NCBI RefSeq assembly: GCF_964340395.1
Contig: NC_135551.1
Span: 29,116,880-29,180,879, forward strand
Source of the DNA: Glandiceps talaboti
Taxonomy: Eukaryota > Hemichordata > Enteropneusta > Spengelidae
Reading direction: 5' to 3'
Length of the DNA: 64,000 nt
Within the stretch, counting starts at the first letter, position 1; each line of letters opens with the position of its first letter. Shown here one piece after another: positions 45,601 to 54,317 of this stretch. The translations under genes and the position numbers were made by a program. The notes under the pieces were generated by a model. The model ran no database searches, had not been told where the DNA came from, and saw nothing but the letters and a program-made list of their open reading frames with translations.

Positions 45601-48600
45601 GGACTGAAATTCAGTGCTTGCGTGCAGTCCTGAATTTCAGGGCTGCAGCAGCACTGCTACATTGCTATCCCAGCACTGCCACAGGACTGTAGGAAGCTGG
45701 CTGTGTAGTGTTATCATGTAGTCTTAATCAGTACATTGGGTATTTATGAGTTTACAATGGCAAACATAGAGAGAATAAGTCAATCATACGTGATTTACAT
45801 CAGATTTTGTTTTTTCCTTGACTGTGTATGTGTACATTACCATATCAGGCAACTACATTCCTAGCTGTTTTGGTGCGTCAATTGAGGCACTAGTAAGAAT
45901 GCATGGACCAATTAGAGAGATACCACAAGACTTGCTGTTTGAAATGGTAAGTAGTAAGGAACTATATAATTATGTACGTGATAATTCCTAATTTAATAGA
46001 ACAATAGCTCACATTCTTGTGAAGACCTGGTGGACAGTTGAAGATACTAAAATTAACAGATCTTGTTAGTCTTTATAGAACCAACAATCTTGGACAAACT
46101 TGGTACACTTCTCATGTCATCCATGTATTTGGTTTCCATAGCAATCAAAGTCAATTAAATTCTTCTCCATATCTTTTATCTTAGGAGAGAGATCCCAATA
46201 ACTCCATGAAGTCAGTGGAAGCACAGTTTCAGGCATTTGATATTCCTAAGGAAATCTGGATGCTGGTGGATCACCTTTTCAGATATGCAACAAAAGTTGT
46301 AAGTCACTCTTAACCTTTAACCTTTGACCCCAGTTTGCTTTAAGGATATCCCAATTACGTTATTGCCAATGGTTTTTTCTAACATTTTGGAACCCTATAT
46401 GACAGAGGGAGAAAGTATTATAAATTTTGTGCAGACTTCCAGATGTAACATACTCCATAATGTCAAAGGGGAATCCTAGGAACACACACACCATGTAGCA
46501 CAGCAACTTGGCCATCTGACTTAAACAATGCTCAACATTGTCAAGTATATGTGATACTTGCCTTGGGAATACAGGTAGAATTTATCAGTTATATGTACCA
46601 TTCCTCACAAAAGTTCAGATTGTTGACCTTTACCCTTTAACCCCTTGTGACATATATTCAAATTTACCATCCATATTTGACATTTAGCCTGGTATATCTA
46701 GTATACCACACTTACAATTGATACAACTTTATTGCAGACTTTATGTTCTTTATACTATAAGTCTTCTAACCCAGTCTTACTATTTATTTATTTATATTTA
46801 TTGTTTTGTAGAATAATTTATTCAGCCAGGGAGGTCTTCACACTGAGCTGTTACAGATACGAGATTGTCTGGATACTGGAGTACCAGATGAAATGCGTAT
46901 CCTTTTTAATGAAACACAATTTTACATTGAGTTTCTGACTATAAATAATATCATCATGAACCATACAATTCTAACCCAAATATTTCAAAAAAACTGAGCT
47001 CCTCTTTTTTGATGTTTTTTTTAATGAAACATACATACTCAGGATTTAGAAGTACTGTATGGAAAAAATTCAAATAGAAAAGCTGTTTAATGTGCTGCAA
47101 TTGTTGTTTTTTCTGATAATGTTGTAAATTGATTCTCATTACATTTGTACCTGCAATCGAAGCAATGCATATCACCAAAAAAACGATCACACCCGATTTC
47201 TTGGTTGTCACCATGACTTCTGCTACACACACATAACATTTAGCATGCATGAGAATAAGTCAACTGTCTTGGGTCTATTTTGACTCTAGCATGAGGTAAA
47301 ATGTTATTACAGGTACTCAGAATTCAGTTCATTATATGATTATATGTACAGGACTGTGAGATATCTGTAATACATTGGTTACTGACAACTTGACACATTC
47401 CCTTAACTGTATAAATCACAGCTGGTAGTGTGAATTCAGTGGCTGAAGCTTTGTTGGTATTCATTGAGTCTTTAAGAGAACCTGTTATTCCATATGCATA
47501 CTATCATAAATGTTTGGAGTGTGCAAATAACTTCGTCCTCTGTAAACAGGTAAGTTCTCCACATCACTTGCATTTTGCCGAAATCTCATATTTCTTTCAT
47601 TTGTGAAATTTCCATTGTGTTAGTACTGGTGACTGTTTGAGGTATAAGTAATCTATATACATGTACCAATAAAAGGTTACATCAGGTCATAATTTATGTA
47701 CTAGTTCTTCTGCTTATGGAACATTTCATGTTGTGTAAAACTTTGTTTTGCAACGTTACGTCTTTATTTGATAAAGTAAGAATTTATGATATGTACAGTT
47801 GAAATGCGGATTTTTCTATGACACTCTACTTCATGTAGTCTGTATGGTACACCGTGACGGGGCGCCCTCACACATCTGTCAACCCCTACCCTGACAGGAG
47901 GCTGGTGAGGGCGAAACGTCACAATGTATCTTAGTCAACACTTCATGCAGCCTATCCATAGACCCTCCACCAACATGAAGGGTGTATAATACAATTTAAA
48001 AATACTTCCCTTAAGTAAAGAGCACCCTCGCACAATGTACTGGGGTGTAGTTGAATGGTACTGAAAATTAGAAAGTAGAGAGCGCCCTCACAGTGCAGTT
48101 TACAATTATTTAAATAGACCAATGATAAATGTGTCAAACTATAACTCTGTACATACACATAATGGTGAATGAAAACTTCAATGTTTCAGTAATTTGGAGT
48201 GCAAAGATTTATCACCAACATTCAAGCTACATGTAATTTAGTGCGGCCATGTCACAAGAGTGCATCATGTCAAGTGCGTATTCAACAAAACTTTGACTGG
48301 CGAAATATGTTATTGTGTATTTACATGACACATTTCTATAAGTTGACATTGCTTTGTCTTACATTGCAGGTTTTGTCTCAGATACCCAGGAGTCATCGTA
48401 ATGTATTCAAATATCTGACGGCATTTACTAGAGAACTGCTACTCTACCCACAGGAAAACAAGTTAGATGGCAAAACACTAGGTAAAGACATCTTTAGTTT
48501 ATATATCTAGATGTTATTCCCCAATATTTTTCTTAATTCAGCCAAGGAAAATACAAGTCACCTTAAGGATTTTTGTCACTATGACAACCCTTACTAAGGT

Positions 48601-49424
48601 CACTAGTAAGATAAACAGACTATATGATGTAAGTGTCAAGAATATTTTTCTCCAGGATTTTATAAGAAATTGTTACATTTGATAACAGTAATGCGGTACT
48701 AGTAAGAGTTTCCTATATTTCTGTGTTTTGTGCATCAAATCTTTAAAGCTACACTAGCTAGAACATATTGTTTGAAAATGTTTTGAAATGTATGATAACT
48801 TATTCAACATCTTTTTGTAGCTGTATACACACGATAAATCAAAGCAAAATGATTTTTGGGTCTTCAGTGTCCTCAATGGTGATTTTGATTTCAACCTGTT
48901 TCTGTACTGTTAAGTTATGGATGATTTTGACCACTGATTAACATTTTCAGTTTTTTCAGTGAATATATTATGGTTGGCTGATTGAAAAATGTTACTCCGC
49001 TTACACTGTCCAGTACAGTGTTACCATGGTGACAGATTCAAAACCAAACTTGCCACTACACTACCTACAGATAATACTGACCACTAATTAACAGATACAA
49101 TGTCTTTTTTTAAAGAAGTAATTGACCAATTTTAGGTGAATACATCTTTGGTTATTTGATGAGAAAAAATGATCCAGTTGCAGCTAAGGAGGTTTAAGAT
49201 CTTCCAACAGTTTACTCAACACATCTGTTAATAATATCTTTTTTCTGTGTATCTTTTTGATTACATTCACAGCTACACTGTTTGGTGAACTGTTCCTCAG
49301 ACCACCACCAGGCAAAGAAAACATACAATTAGGATCAAACAGAAGACAAGCAGCTCAACAACAAATAGCCAGAAAGAAAGCTACATTTGTCTACAATTTT
49401 ATCACAAATGAATACGATGAGTAA
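17954..49424 (+). CDS. INPP5B: Inositol polyphosphate 5-phosphatase, INPP5B/OCRL type
   Basis: Removes the 5-phosphate from PI(4,5)P2 and PI(3,4,5)P3 on endosomal and Golgi membranes. Exons: 17954-18010, 23039-23118, 23309-23409, 26709-26846, 30620-30823, 32249-32305, 34418-34559, 37378-37542, 37924-38140, 39038-39154, 39650-39828, 40920-41031, 41434-41543, 42119-42254, 42823-42933, 44436-44601, 44957-45078, 45836-45946, 46185-46298, 46812-46896, 47422-47549, 48370-48481, 49273-49424. Phases agree; 971 aa. PH-like region 1-150, FDDNF 221-225 (compare the AP-2 motif FEDNF of OCRL), catalytic WNVNG 321-325, GFQE 349-352, NSH 447-449, WLGDLN 490-495, PAWCDR 566-571 and SDHKPV 593-598, ASH about 643-775, RhoGAP-like 776-971. 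There is no C-terminal CAAX box, unlike human INPP5B. The 57-bp exon at 32249 preserves phase and could be optional. Exons 30620 and 32249 are the least certain. Confidence 0.95.
20001..20218 (+). mobile_element. MITE-like element, family A copy 2 (best preserved)
   Basis: The ends ATACTGTAAACCTGGACATT and ATATCTAGGTTTACAATAT form an imperfect inverted repeat of about 25 bp around a noncoding 170-bp interior. Copies lie at 10816-11020 and 13429-13607. It lies in INPP5B intron 1. Confidence 0.78.
20907..20941. repeat. C-rich (CCCCA)n run
   Basis: CCCCCACCCCACCCC-type sequence; another C-run lies at about 21564-21591. Both are in INPP5B intron 1. The strand-biased G/C runs may form G-quadruplexes on the minus strand. 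Confidence 0.8.
23920..24052 (+). mobile_element. 3' fragment of the tRNA-derived SINE
   Basis: Contains GGAGTTGAGGAAAACTAAAG, GGGCCGTTGTGCCGTTCTGA, AGCGCTATATAAGAACCCAA and a terminal (ATT)n tail. It matches the 3' half of the SINE at 43971-44332 and ends 51 bp from the stop codon of the nested acyltransferase gene. Confidence 0.85.
24104..25498 (-). CDS. Intronless condensation/alcohol-acetyltransferase-like protein, nested antisense in INPP5B
   Basis: A single open frame of 464 aa from [10 protein letters not shown] to HILEENC. Residues 148-154 are HHSILDG, fitting the HHxxxDG active-site motif of the CoA-dependent acyltransferase/condensation superfamily (chloramphenicol acetyltransferase fold, as in yeast alcohol acetyltransferase, NRPS condensation domains and PapA5-like enzymes). 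Upstream, LHPSLRAR at 56-63 fits the N-terminal helix that precedes the substrate tunnel, and GNYPSYLPL near residue 315 is a typical mid-domain segment. The length equals one complete two-lobed domain. The DFGWG motif of condensation domains is not recognisable; [18 protein letters not shown] occupies the C-terminal part. No signal peptide or membrane segment is evident. The catalysed reaction, the acyl donor and the acceptor are unknown. It lies in an intron of INPP5B, on the opposite strand. Confidence 0.85.
   Translation of the reverse strand: MAEEGYHRRLDDYEAYLDKIHGWGLGCPSIAILLKCKIALTVKHMQKALDMVRQLHPSLRARITKVPHGVGFKRYFQDMPNEGTVDLHMVSESVDDWGAVISRELGIPVDSALGPLWRCRLLQGNWSDLDTEDCETRVYRTGFVFTSHHSILDGISLWQLCQQVVKNLNLIAMGENHSVIKSQQFPPSCKELISEQNKDAMSVVPSAVQDIHVEEATTHFLERFPPETLTDSSIQAQDRIHPFIIQKNLTARLVQKAKEYGIGLNGVLTAAAILAMISMIRDGKVTTREVLHCTVMVSLRRYFEDTNTNNLGNYPSYLPLSTSIMPNSLLTQDFWQLACNIHEEVHSRISSKIPLELQKSPSMVKGTNDSDVEITAECLDRNQCFERSPFLMSNLGRQEVVKDQLIGVDSCYRTTAGVLNAFGHYVVGFHDKIFWSLGYNTGIVSSNNAELYSQQILHILEENC
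25705..25776 (-). pseudogene. Decayed fragment resembling the nested acyltransferase gene
   Basis: GCTCTAGAAAGTGTGTAGTT...ACTTCTTCAATGTGATG...GACTGCAGAAGGAACTACAC parallels 24829-24897 inside the gene (GCTCTAGAAAATGTGTTGTT...GGACTGCAGAAGGAACTACAC), in the same orientation, some 200 bp upstream of the start codon. It has substitutions and small deletions. It looks like a remnant of a second copy or a partial duplication. Confidence 0.75.
26163..26402. repeat. Purine-rich minisatellite, unit about 24 bp
   Basis: About nine units of GGGGAAGAGAGATCTTGAGATTGA with G-runs of up to 11. The plus strand is almost pure purine. It lies in an INPP5B intron, upstream of the nested gene on its strand. Confidence 0.9.
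26461..26732 (+). repeat. 78-bp tandem repeat duplicating the 3' splice site of an INPP5B exon
   Basis: Four copies of TTGTTTTCAG followed by AATCAGAATCTTCAATGG place possible exon starts at 26475, 26553, 26631 and 26709. The last copy leads into the conserved exon (LPGADVPV...[11 protein letters not shown]). The other three continue as 54 bp of intron-like sequence before the next acceptor. The period is 26 codons and no copy has a stop, so every acceptor would give an in-frame product. Confidence 0.95.
27780..28140. repeat. Tandem repeat, about 65-70 bp, five or so copies
   Basis: CCCTTAACAAAAA(C/T)ACTGGTAGGGAACCCTGGTAAAATGACT-type units followed by ACATTTTACCTCCTTACCA. Intronic in INPP5B; no coding potential. 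Confidence 0.8.
32789..32880. mobile_element. Short MITE with GGGCGCCCT core, family C copy 2
   Basis: The left TAGGCTGTAAGATTACGTCA is inverted relative to the right TACCTTACAGACTA, 92 bp in all. The inner words GCCCTCAC and GTGAGGGC are also inverted. Other copies are at 14364-14482, 47836-47936 and 53893-54018. Confidence 0.8.
33244..33478. mobile_element. MITE, about 230 bp, TIR beginning GCCCC, probable TA target duplication
   Basis: The left end TAGCCCCATCTAC pairs with the right GTAGACGGGGCTA-like end (CATAGACGGGGCTA). CCTACCTCAGGTAGG occurs near the left end and CCTCAGGTAGGATG near the right. TA flanks both sides. Interior words TCCTGAACC/TCCTGAAACC are repeated. Noncoding, in an INPP5B intron. 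Confidence 0.75.
33758..33850. repeat. Three-copy repeat containing CTGATTAGCATAT
   Basis: The unit of roughly 35-45 bp includes TGATACTGATTAGCATAT(C/T)A and GGTCAAAGGTT. Intronic. Confidence 0.75.
35102..35452. mobile_element. Foldback element, family B copy 2, loop inverted relative to copy 1
   Basis: The arms carry CAGACCGTGG, TGAATTGGATTAATAACACT and CAGAGACTTGTATTACA with mirrored reverse complements. The loop reads ATGCCAGGGGAACTGGAAAT, the reverse complement of that at 13901-14279. It lies in an INPP5B intron. Confidence 0.85.
36457..36505. mobile_element. Fragment of MITE family D
   Basis: TTATTGCCCAATATTTTTCT and TCATTCAACCAG match the end sequence of the element at 62268-62424 and the partial copy at 48512-48620. 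Only one end is recognisable. Confidence 0.45.
36795..36855. repeat. Four-copy repeat of GGTTACCATCACCCAT
   Basis: A 16-bp unit, almost identical in each copy, in an INPP5B intron. Confidence 0.9.
36924..37040. repeat. (ATTC)n tetranucleotide microsatellite
   Basis: About 27 units with a few CATC variants. The Ser-Phe-Ile-His open frames across it are artefacts. Confidence 0.97.
37525..37815 (+). repeat. 34-bp tandem repeat duplicating the 5' splice site of an INPP5B exon
   Basis: The exon end ATGAAGCCATTTAG|GTGAG at 37542/37543 is repeated seven more times, with GT at 37577, 37611, 37645, 37679, 37713, 37747 and 37781, followed by a decayed ninth copy near 37814. Most copies keep AG|GTGAG. 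The exon frame meets TGA directly after the first donor, so use of any later donor would truncate the protein. Confidence 0.95.
38290..39010. repeat. 43-bp minisatellite, about 16 copies
   Basis: The unit is TACATCATGACAATATGTGT followed by ACATGTCATCAGCTCTGTTGTTC, with the period confirmed between 38581, 38624 and 38667. It fills most of the intron between exons ending at 38140 and starting at 39038. The oldest-looking copies are on the left. Confidence 0.95.
39937..40260. mobile_element. Foldback element, about 320 bp with about 110-bp arms
   Basis: The left arm GGGTAAAGGACAAATAATCG...CTAATATTATTTTCTGTATA...AATAAAGTTTTAAATACTGTTTCCTCTC is matched by the right arm in reverse complement with few changes, ending CTTTACCCTGTGATGACAC. 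The loop is about 100 bp. Noncoding, in an INPP5B intron. Confidence 0.9.
40271..40575. mobile_element. MITE-like element adjoining the previous one
   Basis: The left CTTCGGTTTACTAAGATAG...AGACACAAACTAAA is inverted relative to the right TTTAGTTTGTGTCTATCTTAGAAAACTGAAG. The interior is noncoding. It begins about 10 bp after the foldback at 39937-40260. Confidence 0.8.
41650..41822. mobile_element. Possible weak inverted-repeat element
   Basis: ATGCAAATATGCCTAGCAACAA is loosely inverted relative to GTGGTTGCTATGGACGAATTTGCTCAT. The match is imperfect and the ends uncertain. Confidence 0.35.
42377..42649. repeat. (CTGT)n / CTCTGT microsatellite, about 270 bp
   Basis: Mixed CTCTGTCT and pure CTGT runs in the intron after the exon ending at 42254. 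Long Cys-Leu-Ser or Asp-Arg-Gln open frames across it are artefacts. Confidence 0.97.
43027..43806. repeat. 51-bp minisatellite, about 15 copies, with a 5-unit higher-order repeat
   Basis: The unit is TGTACCAGTTTGGTCATTTC followed by CTATGTTTTACATAATCAAACACATACACAC (period 51: 43081, 43132). Variant units TTTGGTAATT (43191, 43446) and TTTAGTCAT (43242, 43497) recur exactly 255 bp apart, so a block of five units was duplicated. Because 51 is a multiple of three, a 292-codon frame stays open (43003-43881), but it lies inside an intron and shows no coding features. Confidence 0.96.
43971..44332 (-). mobile_element. Full-length tRNA-derived SINE, about 360 bp
   Basis: On the minus strand it begins GGAGTCATGATGGGTGAATG, has a tRNA-like head with an A-box-like word (AATGGTTAGCGTG) and a B-box-like word (GGTTCGAGCTCC), a unique body (GTGGCTAAAGTCCTTGGGTA...GGGCCGTTGTGCCGTTCTGA) and ends AAGTGCTATATAAGAACCCA with an (ATT)n tail. 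Partial copies lie at 7733-7850 and 23920-24052. Confidence 0.88.
45079..45835 (+). other. U12-type AT-AC intron in the ASH-domain region of INPP5B
   Basis: The donor ATATCCTTTA follows GGKDFF. The branch sequence TTCCTTGAC is at 45814-45822 and the acceptor AC at 45834-45835, again 14 nt from the branch A. The join gives [17 protein letters not shown], matching KDYF-LTISGNYLPSCFG of human OCRL as I recall it. Neither a GT donor nor an AG acceptor reproduces this conserved join. Confidence 0.95.
45290..45690. repeat. Palindrome-bearing tandem repeat (about 32-40 bp), inside a U12 intron
   Basis: About eight units of GGTCAGTCCTGCTGCAGGAC plus TGTG(TGTGA)TGGCCAAGAGG. AGTCCTGC(T)GCAGGACT is self-complementary, so each unit can form a hairpin. 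The last 100 bp change to ACTGAAATTCAGG-type palindromes. Confidence 0.9.
46897..47421 (+). other. U12-type GT-AG intron in the RhoGAP-like region of INPP5B
   Basis: The donor GTATCCTTTTT fits the U12 GT-AG consensus. The branch-like TCCCTTAAC is at 47399-47407 and the acceptor AG at 47420-47421, 15 nt from the branch A. The join gives [15 protein letters not shown], matching IPGSNHSVAEALL in human OCRL. Using the AC at 47418-47419 instead would bring in a stop. Confidence 0.9.
47836..47936. mobile_element. Short MITE with GGGCGCCCT core, family C copy 3
   Basis: TAGTCTGTATGGTACACCGTGA ... GGGGCGCCCTCACACATC ... GGTGAGGGCG...ACAATGTATCTTAG, in the orientation opposite to 32789-32880. It lies in an INPP5B intron. 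Confidence 0.8.
48512..48620. mobile_element. MITE family D partial copy
   Basis: TTATTCCCCAATATTTTTCT, TTCAGCCAAGGAAAATACA and GTCACTATGACAACCCTTAC match the element at 62268-62424. It lies in the INPP5B intron before the last exon. Confidence 0.6.
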
Positions 49425-49622
49425 CATTGTCGTATGAACACTGGGACCTGTGTGGAGTTATAGGAGGTTTTTACTATGGTAGATACAATAGAAATCATTA
49501 GGTTTCCTCAGGACTCCCTGGACATTGGGTCAGAATCACACAAAGTGTACAAAAGTATCTGTAATATTATCAGCCGTAGAGTCTGGTACTTTGTGAACAG
49601 TCAACAAATACTGAGTTTGTTC

Positions 49623-49890
49623 AGGAGAAGTGAGCATGCTCAGATACATGAAAACTGAGCATGCTCAGATGCAGGGGATTGTGGGATTATTTAAAGTTGG
49701 AGTTATACGTACTCTTGGGTGATTAGAATGATATCCCTTCTGCAACGATCTATGTAACCAAGACTAAGCTGTTTGTAGTGGTTGCAAGCAACAACAAAAT
49801 TCATAACAATAGTAATTGGTTCGTGTTTATCACTAGAATGGTATCCCATTTCCCACAATACATCATTCAAGATGGTGGGTTTTCAAGTTG
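49623..49890. mobile_element. Inverted-repeat element with GAGCATGCTCAG, family E copy 1
   Basis: Contains two copies of GAGCATGCTCAGAT at one side and CATTTCCCACAATACATCAT...AAGATGGTGGGTTTTCAAGT at the other. These match, in reverse, parts of 54074-54317. The boundaries are approximate. It would lie in the INPP5B 3' UTR. Confidence 0.55.
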
Positions 49891-49925
49891 CTTATTGCTA
49901 CATTGTTGCTAGATTTCAAAGTATG

Positions 49926-50386
49926 ATTTGCATACTCAGTACTATTGTCAATTTCAGATAGTATTCCACTGACAAAGGTTCAGAGAATCTTTATCCTTAA
50001 ATTCTTTCTAAGTTGTAGTAGTTATTCTCTCTTTGAGAGTATCATGCAAGCCATGTCAAGCAGGTGTACTTCAATTGAGTATGATTTCATCATTTGTGTC
50101 TAGTAGTAATAAGTGTTGGATGTAGCTGTAAATTTATCTCATACTATACTGCTAATATCAGGGCATTCTTTATAGTGAATAGTATCACTTCTATTCAGAT
50201 CTACATATTCATGAAAATATTTGCATATGATTAGTATGTATCAGTCACATGTCGATGAGATAATTTGCATACAACTCATGTCTCATATTCATGACTTCAT
50301 TTACATATGATCAGTGATTCTTTAATATTCATGACTTCATTTGCATATGACCAGTAGGAGTTTCATATTCACAGCATAATTTGCAT
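49926..50386 (+). promoter_or_regulatory. Cluster of five octamer (ATTTGCAT) motifs
   Basis: Exact ATTTGCAT at 49926, 50219, 50263, 50339 and 50379, most extended to ATTTGCATAT. These fit POU-domain factor sites. Some sit in an imperfect local repeat (CATATTCATGACTTCATTT), which may explain the count without any function. Confidence 0.35.
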
Positions 50387-53300
50387 ATTCAGTGAATTTT
50401 TGTACTCCATTTTATGGCTACAAATGTAATACAAATGCTGGTATCACAGCTCCTTCTCGGAAAAGTGAAATTGTATACACTTTAGTTTGCATGAAAGTGG
50501 TAAAAAAATTATCTCTTTATGAATGTCACATGTGTAGTTCATGAACATTTGAAACTGTGGTAGTCATTAAGATATGTGTTAGCTAGAAATGTACTGTAAT
50601 ATGGCCTTCCCTCTCAAAGTGATCTCAGTGGCGGCCATTTTGAAATCATCTACCTTTGCTGTGATTGGATGTTGTAACTGACTAAACACATATTATTGGG
50701 AAATGAGAGATAAAACAAGTATACTAGGGGAAAGGTATACATGTGTGTTAAAGTTAAGACAACGTTTAATTGCCTGAAAGTGAAACATAGGAGAAAATAT
50801 ACTAGATTTACAAAAGCCATATTGGGTTTCAAGATACAACAAAACTTAACTATCTCATACGAGAAATGAAGGTGTTGTGGTTCCCATATATCAAGTCTAC
50901 CATTCTAGATATTGTTGTGTATGTTCAAATGAATTTCTTGTCATGGGGAATCAGTAAGAAGGGATGAAAACTAAAGATAGAACAGTGTGTGTATATAGTA
51001 AAGGTGTCAAGTGTTATATCCCAGATTAGAAGTACAAAGAAAGTGTGAAGGAAATAATGAAAAGTAAATTTATCAAGATTGTAAACTTTGATTGTAAATT
51101 TATAGATAGTAGAGTCTAGAAATTAAAACAATGGAAGGGAAATTTTAATGAACAAGGAGACAGGGTTTTGCTAGCTAGCAATATAATCGACACCACATAG
51201 TTCATTTTATGTAAATTGTTTTTCCTGTAGTTGGAGCTTCTGAATGGATAATGAAAATGCCACAATTTCTTTTGAAATTATGTTCATCATGAGAACTTTT
51301 TCATACTTAAAATTTATTTCAAAGTGGGTTGTAGTCAAACACATCAGTTGATATCTCTTTGAAAAACTAGACTAAGTTTGTTGTTTTTAGTTTTCGACTG
51401 TTGTTTGTTTTTACTTTGAATGATGCTGCAAAATTTATTCTCATGAACAGCATCTGAGTAGTGTTATTTTTCCAACAGCGCCCTCTCTGGCAGCAACTGT
51501 CATTTAACAACGAGGTACAGACATTTTTCAGTGACAAAATCCTGTTGAAAAGTCATTGGTGTATTGTTAGAAAAGGTTAGCATTAATGATTTTTTTCTAT
51601 CACTCATTTATGTTGCGTGTAGGCTAGTCATGAAAGTTTATTGAACAAAAAACTTTTTTATCCAAATTTAGCATGTCGGTTATAAAACTCATATCCCTTG
51701 ATAGTTTAATTTAAGTGAACTTATTGTAGGATTTGTTTGCATTTGTTTGTTGTCATAATTGCTTCTTTTTGCCAAAAGGAAACTCAAAAAGTTTGATTAG
51801 ATCTTATCAAAGCGTTAGTGGTCTGGAAGGTTTCAGTCTTACAACTTTGATGAAATGATGCAATGATGTTTTTGGGATTTTGTAACATGCAAACTAGTTT
51901 TATATTGAAGACAATGTCTGAACAATTTTGATTGGATGGAGAAAGGTTTAATTAGGTGATTCATCCAATTAGAGAAAGCGAATCAAAAAGATATATTTTC
52001 TGTCTGAACTACTCTTAATGGCCAGTCTAGAGACTTGTCTTCTAAAACTTAATGAGACCCCCCCCCCCACCCCACAAAAAAGGTGTGACATAAATAGACT
52101 TGGACCACATGATGTATGTTTTTAAGTTTCATATCTCTAGTAACTTTTTAAAATCATTTCATAATTATAACTACTCACTTTCAAGTCTTCCCATATACAG
52201 GTTAATATCGATGTATATATTTCCAGTAAAAAGCAAAATTTAGCTTTCTGTTGTCAATTATTAGTAAAGTTATGTTTATGATAATTACACATGGTGATGT
52301 ATAAATTGTTATATATATTGTCACTATAGGCCTTAATTAAGGACTGCTATGAAATCATACAACCATGGAAAGGATCAGAAAGCAGAAACACGCTAAAAAT
52401 ACAAACAATTATTATGATTAATGTGACGAAACACGGCAACATCGATTAAAAACACTTGACTGGCTCTGCACTGGCTCTAAATGGCAAAGATCCAATTCAC
52501 AAACTGGAAAAGCTGGTATTTTAGTTGACTTTGGGTATATGTAAGAAACGTAATCGCATGCCCACAGTAAGACACAAAAGTTTTGAGAAAGAAGCTCACT
52601 GATTGGTTGACTCTGGCTTTTAGATTTGAATGAGAATTTATATTATACAGGGTCAGATGTGGGAAGACAGTGATTACTCCCAAAACAAAACAATGGAAAA
52701 CAAGCTACACAAATAAAGAAATCAAGCCACATTCACCACATCAGATTTTAATCAGATTGGTCAACACTAAACTGTCCATGGTTGTATATTTACATTGTCC
52801 AACATGTCAATAGTAATAATTAATACATAGATAATTGGCCCATTTACAACAAAACATATTAATAAAAATTTAAGTTGTATTTATGTTTTATTTGAAAGTA
52901 GACATATTGTGTATTCAACTATTGCTGAGATATTTCTTTTAACTATTAATTTATTTGTATTTATGTTATATAGAATGAAAGTGATCAAATCTTGACCCAC
53001 TTTTGGCGATGATTTTTGTTTTTATTTTTCATTTATGTTTATTTGCTTCGTAAATGTAAGAAAACACTAGAATCATGATTACAACAATGTTCAACCAACT
53101 GTATCTCTTAGCCTTTCTCAAGCTGTGCTACAACTACCTACTATAGCAGCAAGTTTCTCTATTGATCGCAGTGTAATCTTTCACCCCCTGATGTTTAATT
53201 TAGTGTACATTTCACCAGTTGAGTTTTAAGTAGATTCTACAGGATAGGGACACTGTGGGATATCTAATCTGGTATAATGACAAAGTTGCAATGTTGTATT

Positions 53301-53892
53301 GTGTTCTAGTTGCTAATTTAACATCAAATGTTGGAGTTGTTTGTTTACCATCTGAGTGAGATAGTAAGTGTGTCATATTATCTGTGTAGTGACTAACCAG
53401 CCTTGGTCTATCAACAATTTGTTTACAATTAAACATCAGGAAAGATTTCACTGTGATCAGTAGAAAAACTTACTTGAAGGTAGTTGTAGCACAGCTTGAG
53501 ACAGGCTAAGAGATGCAGTTGGTTCAACATTGTTGTAGAGGACCAAGTTTACTTGTGAGTTGTTATTTCAAAGATTAATTTTGTTTTTTTCCAACTTGCA
53601 GTGTTTTGTCTACAAACAAATGCCCCCCTGGTAGAATGAGGATTACTTGTAGAAAGGTGCAAGTAGCTATGTCTGAATTAGGCAAGTCAATACAAACTTA
53701 GAGAGCAAGTAGAACAGTGTTATCCTATTTAATATGATACAAAGTAGGTGTATGCTAGGGAGTCCCAACCTATCCCCATAACCCTAACTCCCTAGCTTGA
53801 ATACAGTTGTACAGTTGGTGCACTGTTCTACATTCTTGCCCATTTCAATGTAGTTAGAAGGCTTTTTTCACATCACGGACACATCAGACATT

Positions 53893-54018
53893 ACAGTTCA
53901 TAGCTGCTGTGCTTGATATAGAGTGTATGTCGTGTCACTCCACCCTCGCTGTTCTATCTATGTGAAAGGGGTTGACCGATGTGTGAGGATGCCCTGTCAC
54001 AGCATACCTTACAGACTA
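53893..54018. mobile_element. Family C MITE copy 4, divergent
   Basis: GATGTGTGAGGATGCCCTGTCACAGCATACCTTACAGACTA matches the right half of 32789-32880. The left half is expanded and degraded. Confidence 0.6.
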
Positions 54019-54073
54019 CACCCCCAATACAAGGCATGATGTATGTGCTGAAAACTGACTATTAGACTAGATC

Positions 54074-54317
54074 AATAGGGAACTTGCAAACCCGCCATGT
54101 TGAATGTTGCATCGTGGGAAATGTGGTAATAAATATTTACCAATTAGTATAAATAAATTATTGTTACATTGTTTGCAACCACAAATAATCAATTCAGTCA
54201 CCATTATGGAAGGTGTATTTCGTCGGTAGCTCCAGATTAGGTATTACGATAACCACAGATAATCCCATAGACCTTTGTGTCTGAGCATGCTCAGTCTGGA
54301 TTGCAAGTTCCCTATTT
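54074..54317. mobile_element. MITE, about 240 bp, family E copy 2
   Basis: ATAGGGAACTTGCAA at the left is a perfect inverted match of TTGCAAGTTCCCTAT at the right. The interior contains GAGCATGCTCAG and GGGAAATGTGGTAATAAATA. It is noncoding. Confidence 0.85.
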
